Source of the DNA: Demequina sp. NBRC 110054
GTDB taxonomy: Bacteria; Actinomycetota; Actinomycetes; Actinomycetales; Demequinaceae
Assembly (NCBI RefSeq): GCF_002090115.1
Contig: NZ_BBRK01000005.1
Location: 558,001 to 622,000 of the forward strand
Reading direction: 5' to 3'
Length of the DNA stretch: 64,000 nucleotides
The translations under genes and the position numbers were made by a program. Under the pieces are notes generated by a model. It ran no database searches. It was not told the DNA's origin and saw only the letters and a list, made by a program, of their open reading frames with translations. The first letter of the stretch is position 1. Every line of letters begins with the position of its first letter. Below are positions 16,957 through 25,297 of this stretch, one piece after another.

Positions 16957-17688
16957 TCACGCGTTCCTGACGAGGATCCGGCCGCACTCCTCGCAACGGA
17001 CGATGCGGTCGGGCGCCGCTGCGGTGATCTCGGCGAGGTCGCCCGCATTGAGCGTCATGTGGCAGCCCTGGCACGTGCTGCCGACGAGCGAGGCCGCGCC
17101 CACGCCGCCGTGCTGCTCGCGGAGCTTGTCGTAGAGCTTCAGCAGGCCCTCATCCAGGTCGCGGGCCGCGGTGCCGCGCTCATCGTGCACCTTCACGAGC
17201 TCGTCGTCGATCTCCTTGACGGCGGCGTCGCGCTCGGCGTTCACCTCGGCGATCTGCGCCTCGAGCGCGACGGCCTGCTCGACTGCCGAGGCGAGCACGG
17301 TCTCCGCGTTCTCGGCCTGCTCCATCGCCTCGAGCTCGACGTCCTCAAGCGCGCTCAGCCTGCGCGCGAGCACCTCGAGCTCGCTCTGCAGCGCCTGGAG
17401 GTCCTTCGGCGAGCCCGAGCCCGAGTCGAGCCGCTTCTGGTCGCGCTCCTGACGCGTGCGCACCGCCTGGACGTCGTCCTCGGCCTTGGTCACGGCGCGG
17501 CGCAGGTCACCCGCCTCGGCCGTCCTGGCGATCCGCTCCTCGTGGAGGTCGGCGAGGCGCGCGTTGAGCTCGTCGAGCTGCGCGTTCTGCGGCAGCGTCG
17601 CGCGCTTGTGGCGCAGCTGCTGCGCGCGGAGGTCGGCGTCCTGGACGTCCAGCAGACGCTTCTGGTCTGCTGCGGGGGCGGTGGCCAC
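16957..17688 (-). CDS. Coiled-coil C4-type zinc-ribbon protein (CT398-like)
   Basis: A 243-residue protein with a long helical coiled coil (about 10-185, rich in Leu, Glu, Ala and Arg heptads). A C-terminal zinc ribbon follows, with CQGCHM and CEECGR as the two Cys pairs. It matches the family of CT398 from Chlamydia, thought to bind nucleic acid or to organise secretion or flagellar partners; its role in actinobacteria is not known. It lies between the Nif3-like gene and the histidine phosphatase, a common actinobacterial arrangement. The GTG start follows AAGGAGACC. Confidence 0.9.
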   Translation of the reverse strand: MATAPAADQKRLLDVQDADLRAQQLRHKRATLPQNAQLDELNARLADLHEERIARTAEAGDLRRAVTKAEDDVQAVRTRQERDQKRLDSGSGSPKDLQALQSELEVLARRLSALEDVELEAMEQAENAETVLASAVEQAVALEAQIAEVNAERDAAVKEIDDELVKVHDERGTAARDLDEGLLKLYDKLREQHGGVGAASLVGSTCQGCHMTLNAGDLAEITAAAPDRIVRCEECGRILVRNA

Positions 17689-17708
17689 GAGTGGTCTCCT
17701 TCAGGGGG

Positions 17709-18536
17709 TCAGGAACCGGTCGCGCCGAAGCGCGCGGTCCACGGGTCGGTGGTGAGGGTGCTCACGGTGGTCTCGATGCCGAGCGTCTCCTCGAGGTGTC
17801 TGGCCGCGCCCTTGAGCCACGACCACTCCGACGCGGAGTGTGCCACATCCACCAGGTACGGCCGACCATCGCCGAGCAGCGCCTCCTCGCGAGCCTCGGA
17901 CGCGGGGTGGTGGCGCAGGTCGGCGGTGACGTACACGTCGGCGCCCGACGCGCGCACGAGGTCCAGGAAGGAGTCTCCGCTGCCGCCGAGGACGGCGACC
18001 GTCTCGACGCGTCCCGTGAGGTCCCCCGCGACGCGCACTCCGTGCGCCGTGGGAGGCAGCACATCGGCGGCGCGGGCCGCGAACTGGTGCAGGGTCGTGG
18101 GCTCCGCGAGCCGGCCGATCCGTCCCGCGCCGAGCGTGGGGTCCTCGGAGTCAGGCACGAGCGGCACGGTGTCGACGATCCCCAGGTCGGCCGCGAGCGC
18201 GTCGGCGACTCCCCCGGCGGCCGCGTCGGCGTTGGTGTGAGCGTTGAACAGCGCGATGCCGCGCTCGATCAGCTCGTGCACGACCGCGCCCTTGCCCGTG
18301 TCGGCGCGCACGGTGTGCACGCCCCTGAGCAGCAGCGGATGGTGGGTGACGATCATGTCGGCGTCCTCGTCGACGGCCTCCTCGACGAGCGCCAGCACCG
18401 GGTCGACCGCGAGCAGCACCTTCTCGACGACGGCGTCGGGCCGACCGAGGATCAGACCGTTGCGGTCCCAGCTCTCTGCCAGGCGCGGCGGATAGCGCTC
18501 TTCGAGGACGGCGACGACGTCGGATACCTGGGCCAT
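17709..18536 (-). CDS. Nif3/YbgI-like dinuclear metal-centre protein
   Basis: A 275-residue Nif3 family protein. It has the expected N-terminal AVLEERYPPRLAESWDRNG, metal-binding DMIVTHHPLLLRG, ALFNAHTNADAAAGG, and C-terminal AHSASEW. Homologues form toroidal hexamers with a two-metal site; GTP cyclohydrolase-like activity has been proposed for some, but the true role is unsettled. The TAGCGT box six bases before the ATG suggests leaderless transcription, and this gene is the first of the three-gene operon with the zinc-ribbon and histidine-phosphatase genes. Confidence 0.92.
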   Translation of the reverse strand: MAQVSDVVAVLEERYPPRLAESWDRNGLILGRPDAVVEKVLLAVDPVLALVEEAVDEDADMIVTHHPLLLRGVHTVRADTGKGAVVHELIERGIALFNAHTNADAAAGGVADALAADLGIVDTVPLVPDSEDPTLGAGRIGRLAEPTTLHQFAARAADVLPPTAHGVRVAGDLTGRVETVAVLGGSGDSFLDLVRASGADVYVTADLRHHPASEAREEALLGDGRPYLVDVAHSASEWSWLKGAARHLEETLGIETTVSTLTTDPWTARFGATGS

Positions 18537-18542
18537 GGCTCC

Positions 18543-18548
18543 ACGCTA
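18543..18548 (-). promoter_or_regulatory. -10 box of a probable leaderless promoter for the Nif3 operon
   Basis: TAGCGT is followed by six bases and the ATG at 18536. It overlaps the stop-codon region of the ion-channel gene upstream, so some transcription may also come from that gene. Confidence 0.5.
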
Positions 18549-19421
18549 CTGCGCCGGGGGCTCCTGCGCGCTACCCGCCCCCGCATCGTCCGGGGACGAT
18601 GCCTTCTTGCCTTCGCCGAGGATCGTCGCGGGCGTCTCGCCGTGAGACAGGAGCGCGTCGATCTTGCCCTCGAGGTGCTCGATCCGGCGCAGCATCTCGT
18701 TCTGGCGCTTCTCGGCGGCCAGGAACGCGTGGTGGTCGCGGTCCACCTCGGCAGCGTCGCGCTTCTCCTCCTCGTCGCCGGACGTCACGGAGACGAACCA
18801 CGCCGCGACCGACGCGGTCACGACACCGATGAGGGCGATGCCGAGGAGCATCATGCCGCCCGCGACGAGCCGGCCCGTGACCGTCACCGGGGCGTAGTCC
18901 CCGTACCCGACCGTCGTGACGGTCACGAAGGCCCACCACAGCGCATCCGTGAACGACGTGATGTCGGACCCCTCGTGACCGCGCTCGGCCGAGAGCACCC
19001 ACACGGAGCCGATCCACAGCAGGAGGACGGTCGACGCGATGACGGCCTGCATCGTCTTCATGCGGCCCTGCGAGGACAGGAACGACGTCCCCTGCGCGAA
19101 GACCGTGAGGATCTTGAGGGGGCGCGCGGCCGGCAGGAGCACCGCGATGACGTCGAGCGGATGCGTCCACAGGTAGTTCCACGACTTCTTGGACAGCGTC
19201 GCGCGGATGATGAGGTCGGCGAGGAAGATCGCCCAGATCACGACCTGAAGCGTCTCGAGACCGGTGCGCACACCCCACGGCAGCACCGCGAAGGCGATGA
19301 TGCGGGTCGACCAGGCCACGAGGAAGACGAACGCGAGCACCGCCATCGTCCCGTCGGTGCGCTTCCGGTAGCCCTCGTACTTGCTGCCGTCAGTGAGCTC
19401 GTTCAACTGGTCGAGCGCCAT
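18546..19421 (-). CDS. Six-helix potassium channel family protein
   Basis: A 291-residue voltage-gated-channel superfamily protein. About four helices lie in 25-145, followed by a pore loop with the potassium filter TTVGYGDYAP and a last helix (about 190-215). A cytosolic C-terminus follows with a coiled coil (RRIEHLEGKIDALL) and a disordered Ser/Ala/Gly tail. The S4-equivalent region has few regular Arg residues, so voltage sensing is uncertain. The ATG at 19421 follows GGGGAGG. A CRP-like site lies about 85 bases upstream. The tail carries two inverted copies of the GGACGATGC word. Confidence 0.88.
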   Translation of the reverse strand: MALDQLNELTDGSKYEGYRKRTDGTMAVLAFVFLVAWSTRIIAFAVLPWGVRTGLETLQVVIWAIFLADLIIRATLSKKSWNYLWTHPLDVIAVLLPAARPLKILTVFAQGTSFLSSQGRMKTMQAVIASTVLLLWIGSVWVLSAERGHEGSDITSFTDALWWAFVTVTTVGYGDYAPVTVTGRLVAGGMMLLGIALIGVVTASVAAWFVSVTSGDEEEKRDAAEVDRDHHAFLAAEKRQNEMLRRIEHLEGKIDALLSHGETPATILGEGKKASSPDDAGAGSAQEPPAQ

Positions 19422-19505
19422 CGAGTCCTCCCCGTTCCCGCCGTCTCCCCCGAGGCTAGCGCGCGGCGCGCCGCGAGCGCGTGAGGCCGCGTCGCCCCAG
19501 CGTCG

Positions 19506-19521
19506 AGTGACATTCCTCACG
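19506..19521. promoter_or_regulatory. CRP/GlxR-like site upstream of the ion-channel gene
   Basis: AGTGACATTCCTCACG has the GTGA-N6-TCAC core of cAMP-receptor-protein sites, matching 8 of 10 consensus bases. The 14-base core is identical to the site at 55010-55025, including the six spacer bases. Confidence 0.5.
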
Positions 19522-19633
19522 ATGACCCCCGGAAACCTTCCACGCGGAGAGCGGCTGCCGATGGGCCGGGCGACCCGCCGTCTCGCTCACGGCGGATCCG
19601 CACGACTCGACAAGAACAGACTGGGGGGACGCG

Positions 19634-19939
19634 ATGCGTTCAGATACTGTGATCACTCTTTCGCTGCGGCACTGGACCCGTCGGGACCACGCCCGCTTCT
19701 GGATCGACACGCTCGCGCCGTCGCTCGCCGCGGCCGTCATCGGCCTCACGACCGCGGCCACGATCCTCATCGTCGCAGGCACCGAGGAGCCCCGCGCCCT
19801 TGCGACCGCCGCGCTCATCGCCACGTGCGGCCTGGCCTTCCCGACCGCCGTCGCCTGGAACGTGTCACGCTTCCGCGCCCCGTCCGGCTTCGACGTCGTG
19901 CGCTCCGAACTGCCCTCCACGGAGTACGTCGCCGACTGA
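19634..19939 (+). CDS. Small two-helix membrane protein of unknown function
   Basis: A 101-residue protein I cannot assign. A basic N-terminus (RHWTRRDHARFW) precedes two hydrophobic helices (about 27-49 and 55-76), and the C-terminus (77-101) is short and polar. GGGGGGA lies just before the ATG. It is divergent from the ion-channel gene and shares its upstream region, including the CRP-like site. A perfect terminator follows, so it is a single-gene unit. It could modulate the neighbouring channel, but this is only a guess from position. Confidence 0.7.
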   Translation: MRSDTVITLSLRHWTRRDHARFWIDTLAPSLAAAVIGLTTAATILIVAGTEEPRALATAALIATCGLAFPTAVAWNVSRFRAPSGFDVVRSELPSTEYVAD

Positions 19940-19956
19940 AGCTGAGTCTCCCCGCA

Positions 19957-19987
19957 CGCCGGGCCCGGCCTCATGCCGGGCCCGGCG
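19957..19987 (+). terminator. Terminator of the small membrane protein gene
   Basis: A perfect 13-bp stem (CGCCGGGCCCGGC and its complement) with loop CTCAT lies 17 bases past the stop codon. Confidence 0.85.
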
Positions 19988-20073
19988 TTCGCGTCTCCGG
20001 GCACTGTCGGCCGCGCGGGCGCCGGGACGTGCGGGACCCGGTGTGTGGGCAGGGTGTTCGTGGGGGCGGTATT

Positions 20074-20089
20074 CGTGGGCTGGCCCACG
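20074..20089 (-). terminator. Hairpin downstream of the metalloprotease gene
   Basis: CGTGGG and CCCACG form a 6-bp stem with loop CTGG, 27 bases after the protease stop on the minus strand. It is short but GC-only. Confidence 0.45.
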
Positions 20090-20115
20090 CCGCCGCGGGC
20101 CCCCGCGCGGTCAGG

Positions 20116-22362
20116 CTAGCGAGCGAAATACGAGGTCGACTGACGCTTCGACGTCAGGAAGTCGTTGCGCGAGAGGTATCGGATCTCCACGCGCCCCTTC
20201 GGCAGCTTCCAGCTCTTGACCTTGGCCTTGTACGCCGACCCCGAGAGCTCGAGCGTGACCCACTGCGACCTTCGCTTGCCGTCGACGTACACGGCGACCT
20301 TGCCGGACTCCTTCGCCTTGAGCGGACCCGTGACCTTGACGGCGAAGACGGAGCTCTTGCCCTCCTCCACCGTGGGCGAGTTCGTGACCCTGACCGTCGG
20401 GATGGCCTTGAGCGTCTTCGCGACCACCGTGGCGGTCGAGGACGCGTGCGTCGACGTGCCCTCGTACGCCACGGACAGCGTGCGCTGGCCTGGCTTCCAC
20501 GTCGCGGGCATCCAGAACGCGACCGTGCCATCGTCCCGCAGCGTCTTCTCCCAGGTACTCGACCCGCGGCTGACGACGACCTGCCCCCCGGCACCTTCGG
20601 CGCCCTCGACGGCGACGACCACCTTGATCGCGTTGCCGTACCGCTTGGTCTTCGCCGTGGCCGAGGCCTCGGTCGCGACCTTCGGGGTGACCGTGAGCTC
20701 GGTCGTGGACTCAGAGCCTGCGATGCCGTCGGCGCCGCCGTAGACCGCGCGCACAGCATGCGTGCCGACCGCGAGGCTCGAGGACAGCTCCGCGGTGACG
20801 TCGCCATCGGTCAGTGAGACGGTCGTGTAGATGCTGCCGTCGACATACAGGTCGACGTCGCCGGTGGGCGTCGTGTCCGCCGCGACCGTCACGGTCGCCT
20901 CGGGCGCGGTGCCCCTGTACACCGACGGCACGCTCACGGTCGTCGTCGAGGCGTCGGCGGCCGCAGGCTCCTCCGTGGGATCGTCCGTGGGCTCCTCGGC
21001 CGCGGGCGCGGTCGGGTTCGTGACGATCTCCACGGTCGCGGTGGTGCTCGTCGTGCTCACGACGGTGACCGTGAACAGGTCGGAACCGGCGGTGTAGGCC
21101 TCGCCCGCCTGGAACGAGGACCACATGTCGCTGCCGTCTTCGACCGCGAGGATCTCGATCTCACCGTCCGAGCCCTGGATGCGCGACACGACGACGCCCG
21201 GCTCGTAGTAGAGCGCGTGGGAGTAAGCGAAGAGGTAGTAGCCGTCGTACGAGTAGAACGCGCTCGAGTCGACTCCTAGGCCGCTGCGGTACTCCACGAA
21301 GTACTCGCTGCCGTCGTCTGGGTCGACGACCGTCGCCGCGGTGGTGCCGGACGATGCGGTGGTCTGGTTGAGCGTCACGGTCGTGGTCTGGCTCGCGTCG
21401 GCGTCGTAGGTCAGCACGTCGGTCAGGGACGATGCGCCGGGCAGGTCGAGGTCGTAGCGGTAGGCGGCGTCGAGCGCTCCGGACGGGAAGCCGCTCACCG
21501 TGAGCGCCTGAGGACCGTAGACGCCGAAGTACTCGGCAGAGCCGGTCTCCCACGTGAGGTACGAGTGGCCGAGGCTCAGGTTGTGGCCGAGCTCGTGGAC
21601 GGTCGTCGCGGTGCCGAGAGCCGTGATCTGGACCGTGCCTCCGTAGTGGAACGACGAACCGACGGTCGCGATCCCCGCGTAGCCGTAGTCGCAGTCCTCG
21701 GGCGAGTAGACGATGAGGTGATTGGCGGTGCCCACGAAGGACACCCCTGGGAACTCGGCCTTGGCGGCTGTCCAGATCTCGGAGTAGCTCGCCGAGCACG
21801 ACCCGTCCCAGGACATCGTCGCGGTGTCGGCGACCTCGAAGCTGCCGATCGCGCCCCGCGCCTCGGTGACCCAGTAGTCGGCCGCGTATTCAGTGTTCGC
21901 GACCGCATCGGCGAGCGAGACGTCCTCCGTCGCGCTCGCATCGTCGATGGTGACGACGTACGCGCGGTGGGACGCGACGGCCACCGTCGCCTCGGCGGGG
22001 GCGACCACGGTCGCGGACTGCACCTCGGAGCCTTCGACGGTCGCCTCGACGGTCGACCCGGACTCGATGTCCTCGAGGGCCTCGCCCTCCACCGCGTCGA
22101 CCTCGCCGTCCTCGCTGATGATGACCTGGGCCTCCTCGGCCTCGCCGTGGCCCTCCGCCTCGATGACCACGTCGAGCAGCGTGCCCTCGAGCGTCTCACC
22201 CGCCTCGTCGGACGCCGTCGCGGGCACTCCGACCATCGCGAGGGACGCGGCCGCGACGAGCGCGGCGAGCGGGCGCAGCCGCCCGAAGCGGGCCTTCGAC
22301 GCGCGCGCGGCGGCCCCCGGTCGCAGGGGCTCGCGGTGCATCGAGGGGTCGGGAAAAGCCAT
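20116..22362 (-). CDS. Secreted zinc metalloprotease (metzincin, M11-like) with Ig-like domain
   Basis: A 748-residue exported protein. A basic N-terminus and hydrophobic segment (about 30-50, ending PATA) act as a signal peptide. An acidic propeptide-like region follows (51-165). The catalytic domain (about 170-450) carries HELGHNLSLGH with zinc ligands His256, His260 and His266 and catalytic Glu257, the metzincin signature closest to gametolysin (M11) proteins. Two Cys (189 and 224) may form a disulphide. After a Pro/Glu/Asp linker come repeated beta-rich Ig-like domains (about 500-748; one contains YRGTAPEATVTV). The C-terminal domains probably bind the cell wall or a surface. The substrate is unknown. 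The gene is alone and divergent from the next membrane protein gene. Confidence 0.82.
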   Translation of the reverse strand: MAFPDPSMHREPLRPGAAARASKARFGRLRPLAALVAAASLAMVGVPATASDEAGETLEGTLLDVVIEAEGHGEAEEAQVIISEDGEVDAVEGEALEDIESGSTVEATVEGSEVQSATVVAPAEATVAVASHRAYVVTIDDASATEDVSLADAVANTEYAADYWVTEARGAIGSFEVADTATMSWDGSCSASYSEIWTAAKAEFPGVSFVGTANHLIVYSPEDCDYGYAGIATVGSSFHYGGTVQITALGTATTVHELGHNLSLGHSYLTWETGSAEYFGVYGPQALTVSGFPSGALDAAYRYDLDLPGASSLTDVLTYDADASQTTTVTLNQTTASSGTTAATVVDPDDGSEYFVEYRSGLGVDSSAFYSYDGYYLFAYSHALYYEPGVVVSRIQGSDGEIEILAVEDGSDMWSSFQAGEAYTAGSDLFTVTVVSTTSTTATVEIVTNPTAPAAEEPTDDPTEEPAAADASTTTVSVPSVYRGTAPEATVTVAADTTPTGDVDLYVDGSIYTTVSLTDGDVTAELSSSLAVGTHAVRAVYGGADGIAGSESTTELTVTPKVATEASATAKTKRYGNAIKVVVAVEGAEGAGGQVVVSRGSSTWEKTLRDDGTVAFWMPATWKPGQRTLSVAYEGTSTHASSTATVVAKTLKAIPTVRVTNSPTVEEGKSSVFAVKVTGPLKAKESGKVAVYVDGKRRSQWVTLELSGSAYKAKVKSWKLPKGRVEIRYLSRNDFLTSKRQSTSYFAR

Positions 22363-22580
22363 GGCCCAGACACTCCGGCATCCGAGGACAGTTTCTCAAG
22401 CGACTGTGAGCAATTCCGCGGCGCAAATGCAGTCATAGGTGGACAAACGCGCATCCGAGGCCTGGATCGCCGCCTCGCCCACGGCCGCGGGACATAGGTC
22501 CCTTCAGATCGCTCCACGAAGATAGGTAATGTGTTGCATAAGTCAACGCTGACCCACCGACGATCGAGGAGCGCAGCGCC

Positions 22581-23519
22581 ATGGACTCCCGCTTCCGCAC
22601 ACCGCTCATGATGTCCCTGCCCCTGGCGGCCCTCGCCGCCCTCGCCTCCGGCGCAGGGGTCCTGGCCGACGACCTGTATCGGCGCGACATGGAGAGCTTC
22701 GCGGTCCAGGGCGCCGCGCAGGACTGGGTCACGCTGCTGCTCGCCGTCCCTGCCGTCCTCGCGCTCGGCTTCGCCGCGTGCCGTGGCTCCCGTGGCGCGC
22801 TGCTGCTGTGGCACGGCGCGGTGCTCTACCTCGCCTACACGTACGCGATCGCGTCCTTCATGGTGCAGTTCAACGTGCTCTTCCTCGTCTACACCTCCAC
22901 CTTCGGCCTCGCGGTCCTCACCCTCGCGACGAGCCTGCCCCGCACGATCCACACCACGCCGTCGGACGCTTTCGGGGTCGGTTGGCCGCGCAGGACCGTG
23001 ACCGCGGTGCTGTGGGCGATCGTCGTCGTCTTCGCCTTCCTGTGGCTGTCTGACATCGTCCCCGCCCTGCTCGGCGGCACCCGGCCCGAGTCGCTCGCCG
23101 AGTCCGGCACGCCGACCAACGGAGTCGAGGCGATTGACCTGTCACTGCTGCTGCCGACCTCCGCCCTCGCCGGCTACTGGACGCTCCGGCGACAGGTGCG
23201 CGGCGCGGTGCTCGCCATGGCCTTGCTCGCCTTCACCGCGCTGCTTGGGCTCGCACTCGTCGCGATGGTGATCGGGCTCGATGCGGCAGGGCTCACCGAC
23301 GGGATCGCCCCCGCGTTCGTGTTCGGGATGCTCGCACTCGGCACGACCGGGCTCGGCGCGATCGCGTGGCGCCGTACCGCAGGCATCGCGACCGCATCTG
23401 ACCACCGACGCGACGGCTCTTCCACCGGTACCCCCACCGCCTGCGACTTCGCCGGCCCGCCCGACGAAGCCAACCGAGCCCGCGTTGCCGTGGCAGCCGC
23501 CTCGGAGCGCACCGCGTGA
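22581..23519 (+). CDS. Polytopic membrane protein of unknown function
   Basis: A 312-residue protein with seven or so predicted helices between residues 8 and 270 and a polar C-terminal tail (about 275-312) that is probably cytosolic. I do not recognise a family. Helices are rich in Ala, Leu and Val; the loop around 165-180 (RPESLAESGTPTNG) is likely external. Its last four bases overlap the GTG start of a MarR regulator, so the two are cotranscribed and coupled, and the regulator may control this gene in response to a ligand. AGGAGCGCAGCGCC precedes the ATG. Confidence 0.75.
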   Translation: MDSRFRTPLMMSLPLAALAALASGAGVLADDLYRRDMESFAVQGAAQDWVTLLLAVPAVLALGFAACRGSRGALLLWHGAVLYLAYTYAIASFMVQFNVLFLVYTSTFGLAVLTLATSLPRTIHTTPSDAFGVGWPRRTVTAVLWAIVVVFAFLWLSDIVPALLGGTRPESLAESGTPTNGVEAIDLSLLLPTSALAGYWTLRRQVRGAVLAMALLAFTALLGLALVAMVIGLDAAGLTDGIAPAFVFGMLALGTTGLGAIAWRRTAGIATASDHRRDGSSTGTPTACDFAGPPDEANRARVAVAAASERTA

Positions 23520-23986
23520 CCGCGCCCGCCGACCCGGCTCGGGTGCTGTTCGCCACCGTCTTCCTGCTCGCCCAGTCGTGGAAGAACCTGCTGGACGACG
23601 AGCTCGCGCCCGCGGGCCTGTCCGCCAAGCAGTGGATGCTGCTCGTCGCGATCGAGACCTTCGGCGACGAGGCGCCGACGCTCAACCAGGCGGCCGAGCG
23701 CTACGGCGCCACGCGGCAGGCCACCAAGCAGCTCGCGGTGAGGCTCGAGCGCGGCGGCTTCGTGCGCATCGAGAGCGATCCCGACGACGGCCGCACGCTC
23801 CGGTTGAATCTCACCGCACGGCACCGCGAGTTCTGGGACGCTCGCGCGCAGCGGCACCTCGAGGGCCTGACGGCGCTGTTCTCGGAGGTTGATGACGGCT
23901 CGCTCTCGGGTGCGGCCGAGACGCTCACCGTGCTGCTCGCCTCGTCCAGGGACGCCGAGCGCACGGGGCTGTTCGGGGACCGCTGA
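23516..23986 (+). CDS. MarR-family transcriptional regulator
   Basis: A 156-residue winged-helix regulator. The DNA-binding part (about 35-100) shows LNQAAERYGATRQATKQLAVRLERGGFVRIESDPDDGRTLRLNLT in pieces, with the DDGR wing typical of MarR. N- and C-terminal helices form the dimer interface. MarR proteins usually repress a neighbouring transporter or enzyme gene and release on binding a phenolic or oxidant. Here the natural target is the overlapping upstream membrane protein gene. The GTG start overlaps the upstream stop by four bases (GTGA). Confidence 0.88.
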   Translation: MTAPADPARVLFATVFLLAQSWKNLLDDELAPAGLSAKQWMLLVAIETFGDEAPTLNQAAERYGATRQATKQLAVRLERGGFVRIESDPDDGRTLRLNLTARHREFWDARAQRHLEGLTALFSEVDDGSLSGAAETLTVLLASSRDAERTGLFGDR

Positions 23987-24000
23987 GACGAGCGGATCAG

Positions 24001-24074
24001 TGGGCCCTGCCGGACTCGAACCGACGACACCTGCGGTGTAAACGCAGTGCTCTAACCAACTGAGCTAAGGGCCC
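24001..24074 (-). tRNA. tRNA-Val (UAC)
   Basis: A 74-base cloverleaf on the minus strand. The acceptor stem GGGCCCT pairs with AGGGCCC and the discriminator is A. D-arm, anticodon stem CTGCG/CGCAG with anticodon TAC in TTTACAC, and T-loop GGTTCGAGTC are all present. CCA is not encoded. Confidence 0.96.
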
Positions 24075-24137
24075 GCGGGGACCCATTGTCCCCCACGCGC
24101 GCCGCCGGCGTGAACGGCCGGCGCACGCGCCACGCGC

Positions 24138-24602
24138 TCAGTCGAGCAGCGTCGCAACCTCGCGCCGGTAGTCGTCGACGTCCCGGGCCTCGCCGGTCGG
24201 GTTCACGACGGCCCACCGCACGACGCCCTCGGCGTCGATGAGGAAGGTGCCGCGCGTCGCGAGTCCCTTGCGGGGGTTGAAGACGCCGTAGTCGCGCGAG
24301 ATGTCACCGTGCGGCCAGAAGTCGCTCAGGAGTGCCCCGCGGTACTGATGCGTGTCCGCCCACGCCTTGAGCGTGTAGATCGAGTCGCACGACACGACGA
24401 GCACCGTGAGGTCGTCGCGCTCGAGCAGGTCGGGGGCGTCTCGCAGGTCCACGAGCTCATTGGTGCACGTGTCCGAGAATGCGAAGGGCACGAACACCAG
24501 CAGCGTCGCTGTGCCGCGCAGATCCGCCAGGGAGACGGTCCTGCCGTTCTGGTCGGTGAGCGCGAGCTCGGGAGCGGGATGACCGACCAGCGGGTTGGTC
24601 AC
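24138..24602 (-). CDS. AhpE-like one-Cys peroxiredoxin
   Basis: A 154-residue thioredoxin-fold peroxidase that reduces hydrogen peroxide and organic hydroperoxides. The peroxidatic Cys46 lies in PFAFSDTCTNE, close to the AhpE/BCP pattern, with Ser in place of the usual Thr three residues before. A second Cys (VVSCDS) is not in the resolving position, so it probably works as a one-Cys enzyme reduced by an external thiol such as mycothiol or mycoredoxin. The GTG start overlaps the stop of the DUF3052 gene by four bases, so the two are coupled. This DUF3052-peroxiredoxin pair, divergent from aceE, is a familiar actinobacterial arrangement. Confidence 0.92.
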   Translation of the reverse strand: MTNPLVGHPAPELALTDQNGRTVSLADLRGTATLLVFVPFAFSDTCTNELVDLRDAPDLLERDDLTVLVVSCDSIYTLKAWADTHQYRGALLSDFWPHGDISRDYGVFNPRKGLATRGTFLIDAEGVVRWAVVNPTGEARDVDDYRREVATLLD

Positions 24603-25027
24603 TTGCTGCGCCCCTTCTCGACGAGCTGGGTGGCCCACCATCCGGTGCCGACCACGAAGGTCGAGGTGGCGTGCAGGCCCGCGATGGACGAGGCCTCCTC
24701 GACGTCGCGCGGCTCGACCGCGCCGGTGCTGCCCGCCTTGGGCGTGAGCAGCCACACGGGCCGCCCGTCGTCCAACAGCGACTGAACGTCCATGAGGAGG
24801 TCCGCGAGGTCGTCGTCCCCGTCACGGAACCACACGATGGCGCCGTCGGTGACGTCGCCGAAGTCTTCGTCGACGAGGGATTCCCCCGTGGTCTCCTCGA
24901 TCGCGTCCCTCAACGCCTGGTCGACGTCGTCGTCGTAGCCGAACTCCTGGATGACATGCCCATGCTCGAGGCCGAGCCTCGCGGCGAGGCTGCTGTCAGC
25001 AGCCGTCGCGCCCTCCTGTGTCGCCAC
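24599..25027 (-). CDS. DUF3052 family protein
   Basis: A 142-residue acidic protein of the actinobacterial DUF3052 family. It has the typical LAARLGLEHGHVIQEFGYDDDVD start, FRDGDDDLADLLMD, and the end WLLTPKAGS with a terminal basic residue. No enzyme motif is evident and the role is unknown. It is cotranscribed with the overlapping peroxiredoxin and divergent from aceE. The GTG at 25027 follows AAGGGAG; the reading frame stays open for almost 4 kb upstream, antisense to aceE, but that part is not a gene. A plausible promoter lies at 25083-25112. Confidence 0.88.
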   Translation of the reverse strand: MATQEGATAADSSLAARLGLEHGHVIQEFGYDDDVDQALRDAIEETTGESLVDEDFGDVTDGAIVWFRDGDDDLADLLMDVQSLLDDGRPVWLLTPKAGSTGAVEPRDVEEASSIAGLHATSTFVVGTGWWATQLVEKGRSK

Positions 25028-25082
25028 GGTGGCGGCGCTCCCTTCGTCGTCGAAGCCGCGCCGTCCGACGCGTCTTCCGCAC

Positions 25083-25112
25083 AGCGTAGAGGCCGACGCG
25101 TACACGGTGCAA
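25083..25112 (-). promoter_or_regulatory. Promoter for DUF3052-peroxiredoxin
   Basis: On the minus strand TTGCAC (25107-25112) and TACGCT (25083-25088) are 18 bases apart, giving a leader of about 50 bases before the GTG at 25027. Confidence 0.5.
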
Positions 25113-25142
25113 TTGCCACGGTCGGGACCATGGTCCTGCCGG

Positions 25143-25151
25143 TGATACTGT
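25143..25151 (+). promoter_or_regulatory. Extended -10 element, possible aceE promoter
   Basis: TGATACTGT gives a TGn extended -10 followed by TACTGT, with no clear -35. A start here would leave an aceE leader of about 140 bases. Confidence 0.4.
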
Positions 25152-25297
25152 GCCTCGGTCCCCATGCGACCCCGCGGGGTTGCCGCCGGCGTGACAAGGC
25201 GCCGGAATATGACCAGAATGGCGAGGAGAGCGGCCATAGCCGCGTTCCCCGATAGACAGCGGCGCAGCATCCCGCGCCCGCGACAGGAAGAGGACCC

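Noticed and set aside
18546-19421. Complete voltage-sensor annotation for the six-helix channel
   Set aside because: The fourth helix lacks the regular Arg spacing, so only the pore can be supported.
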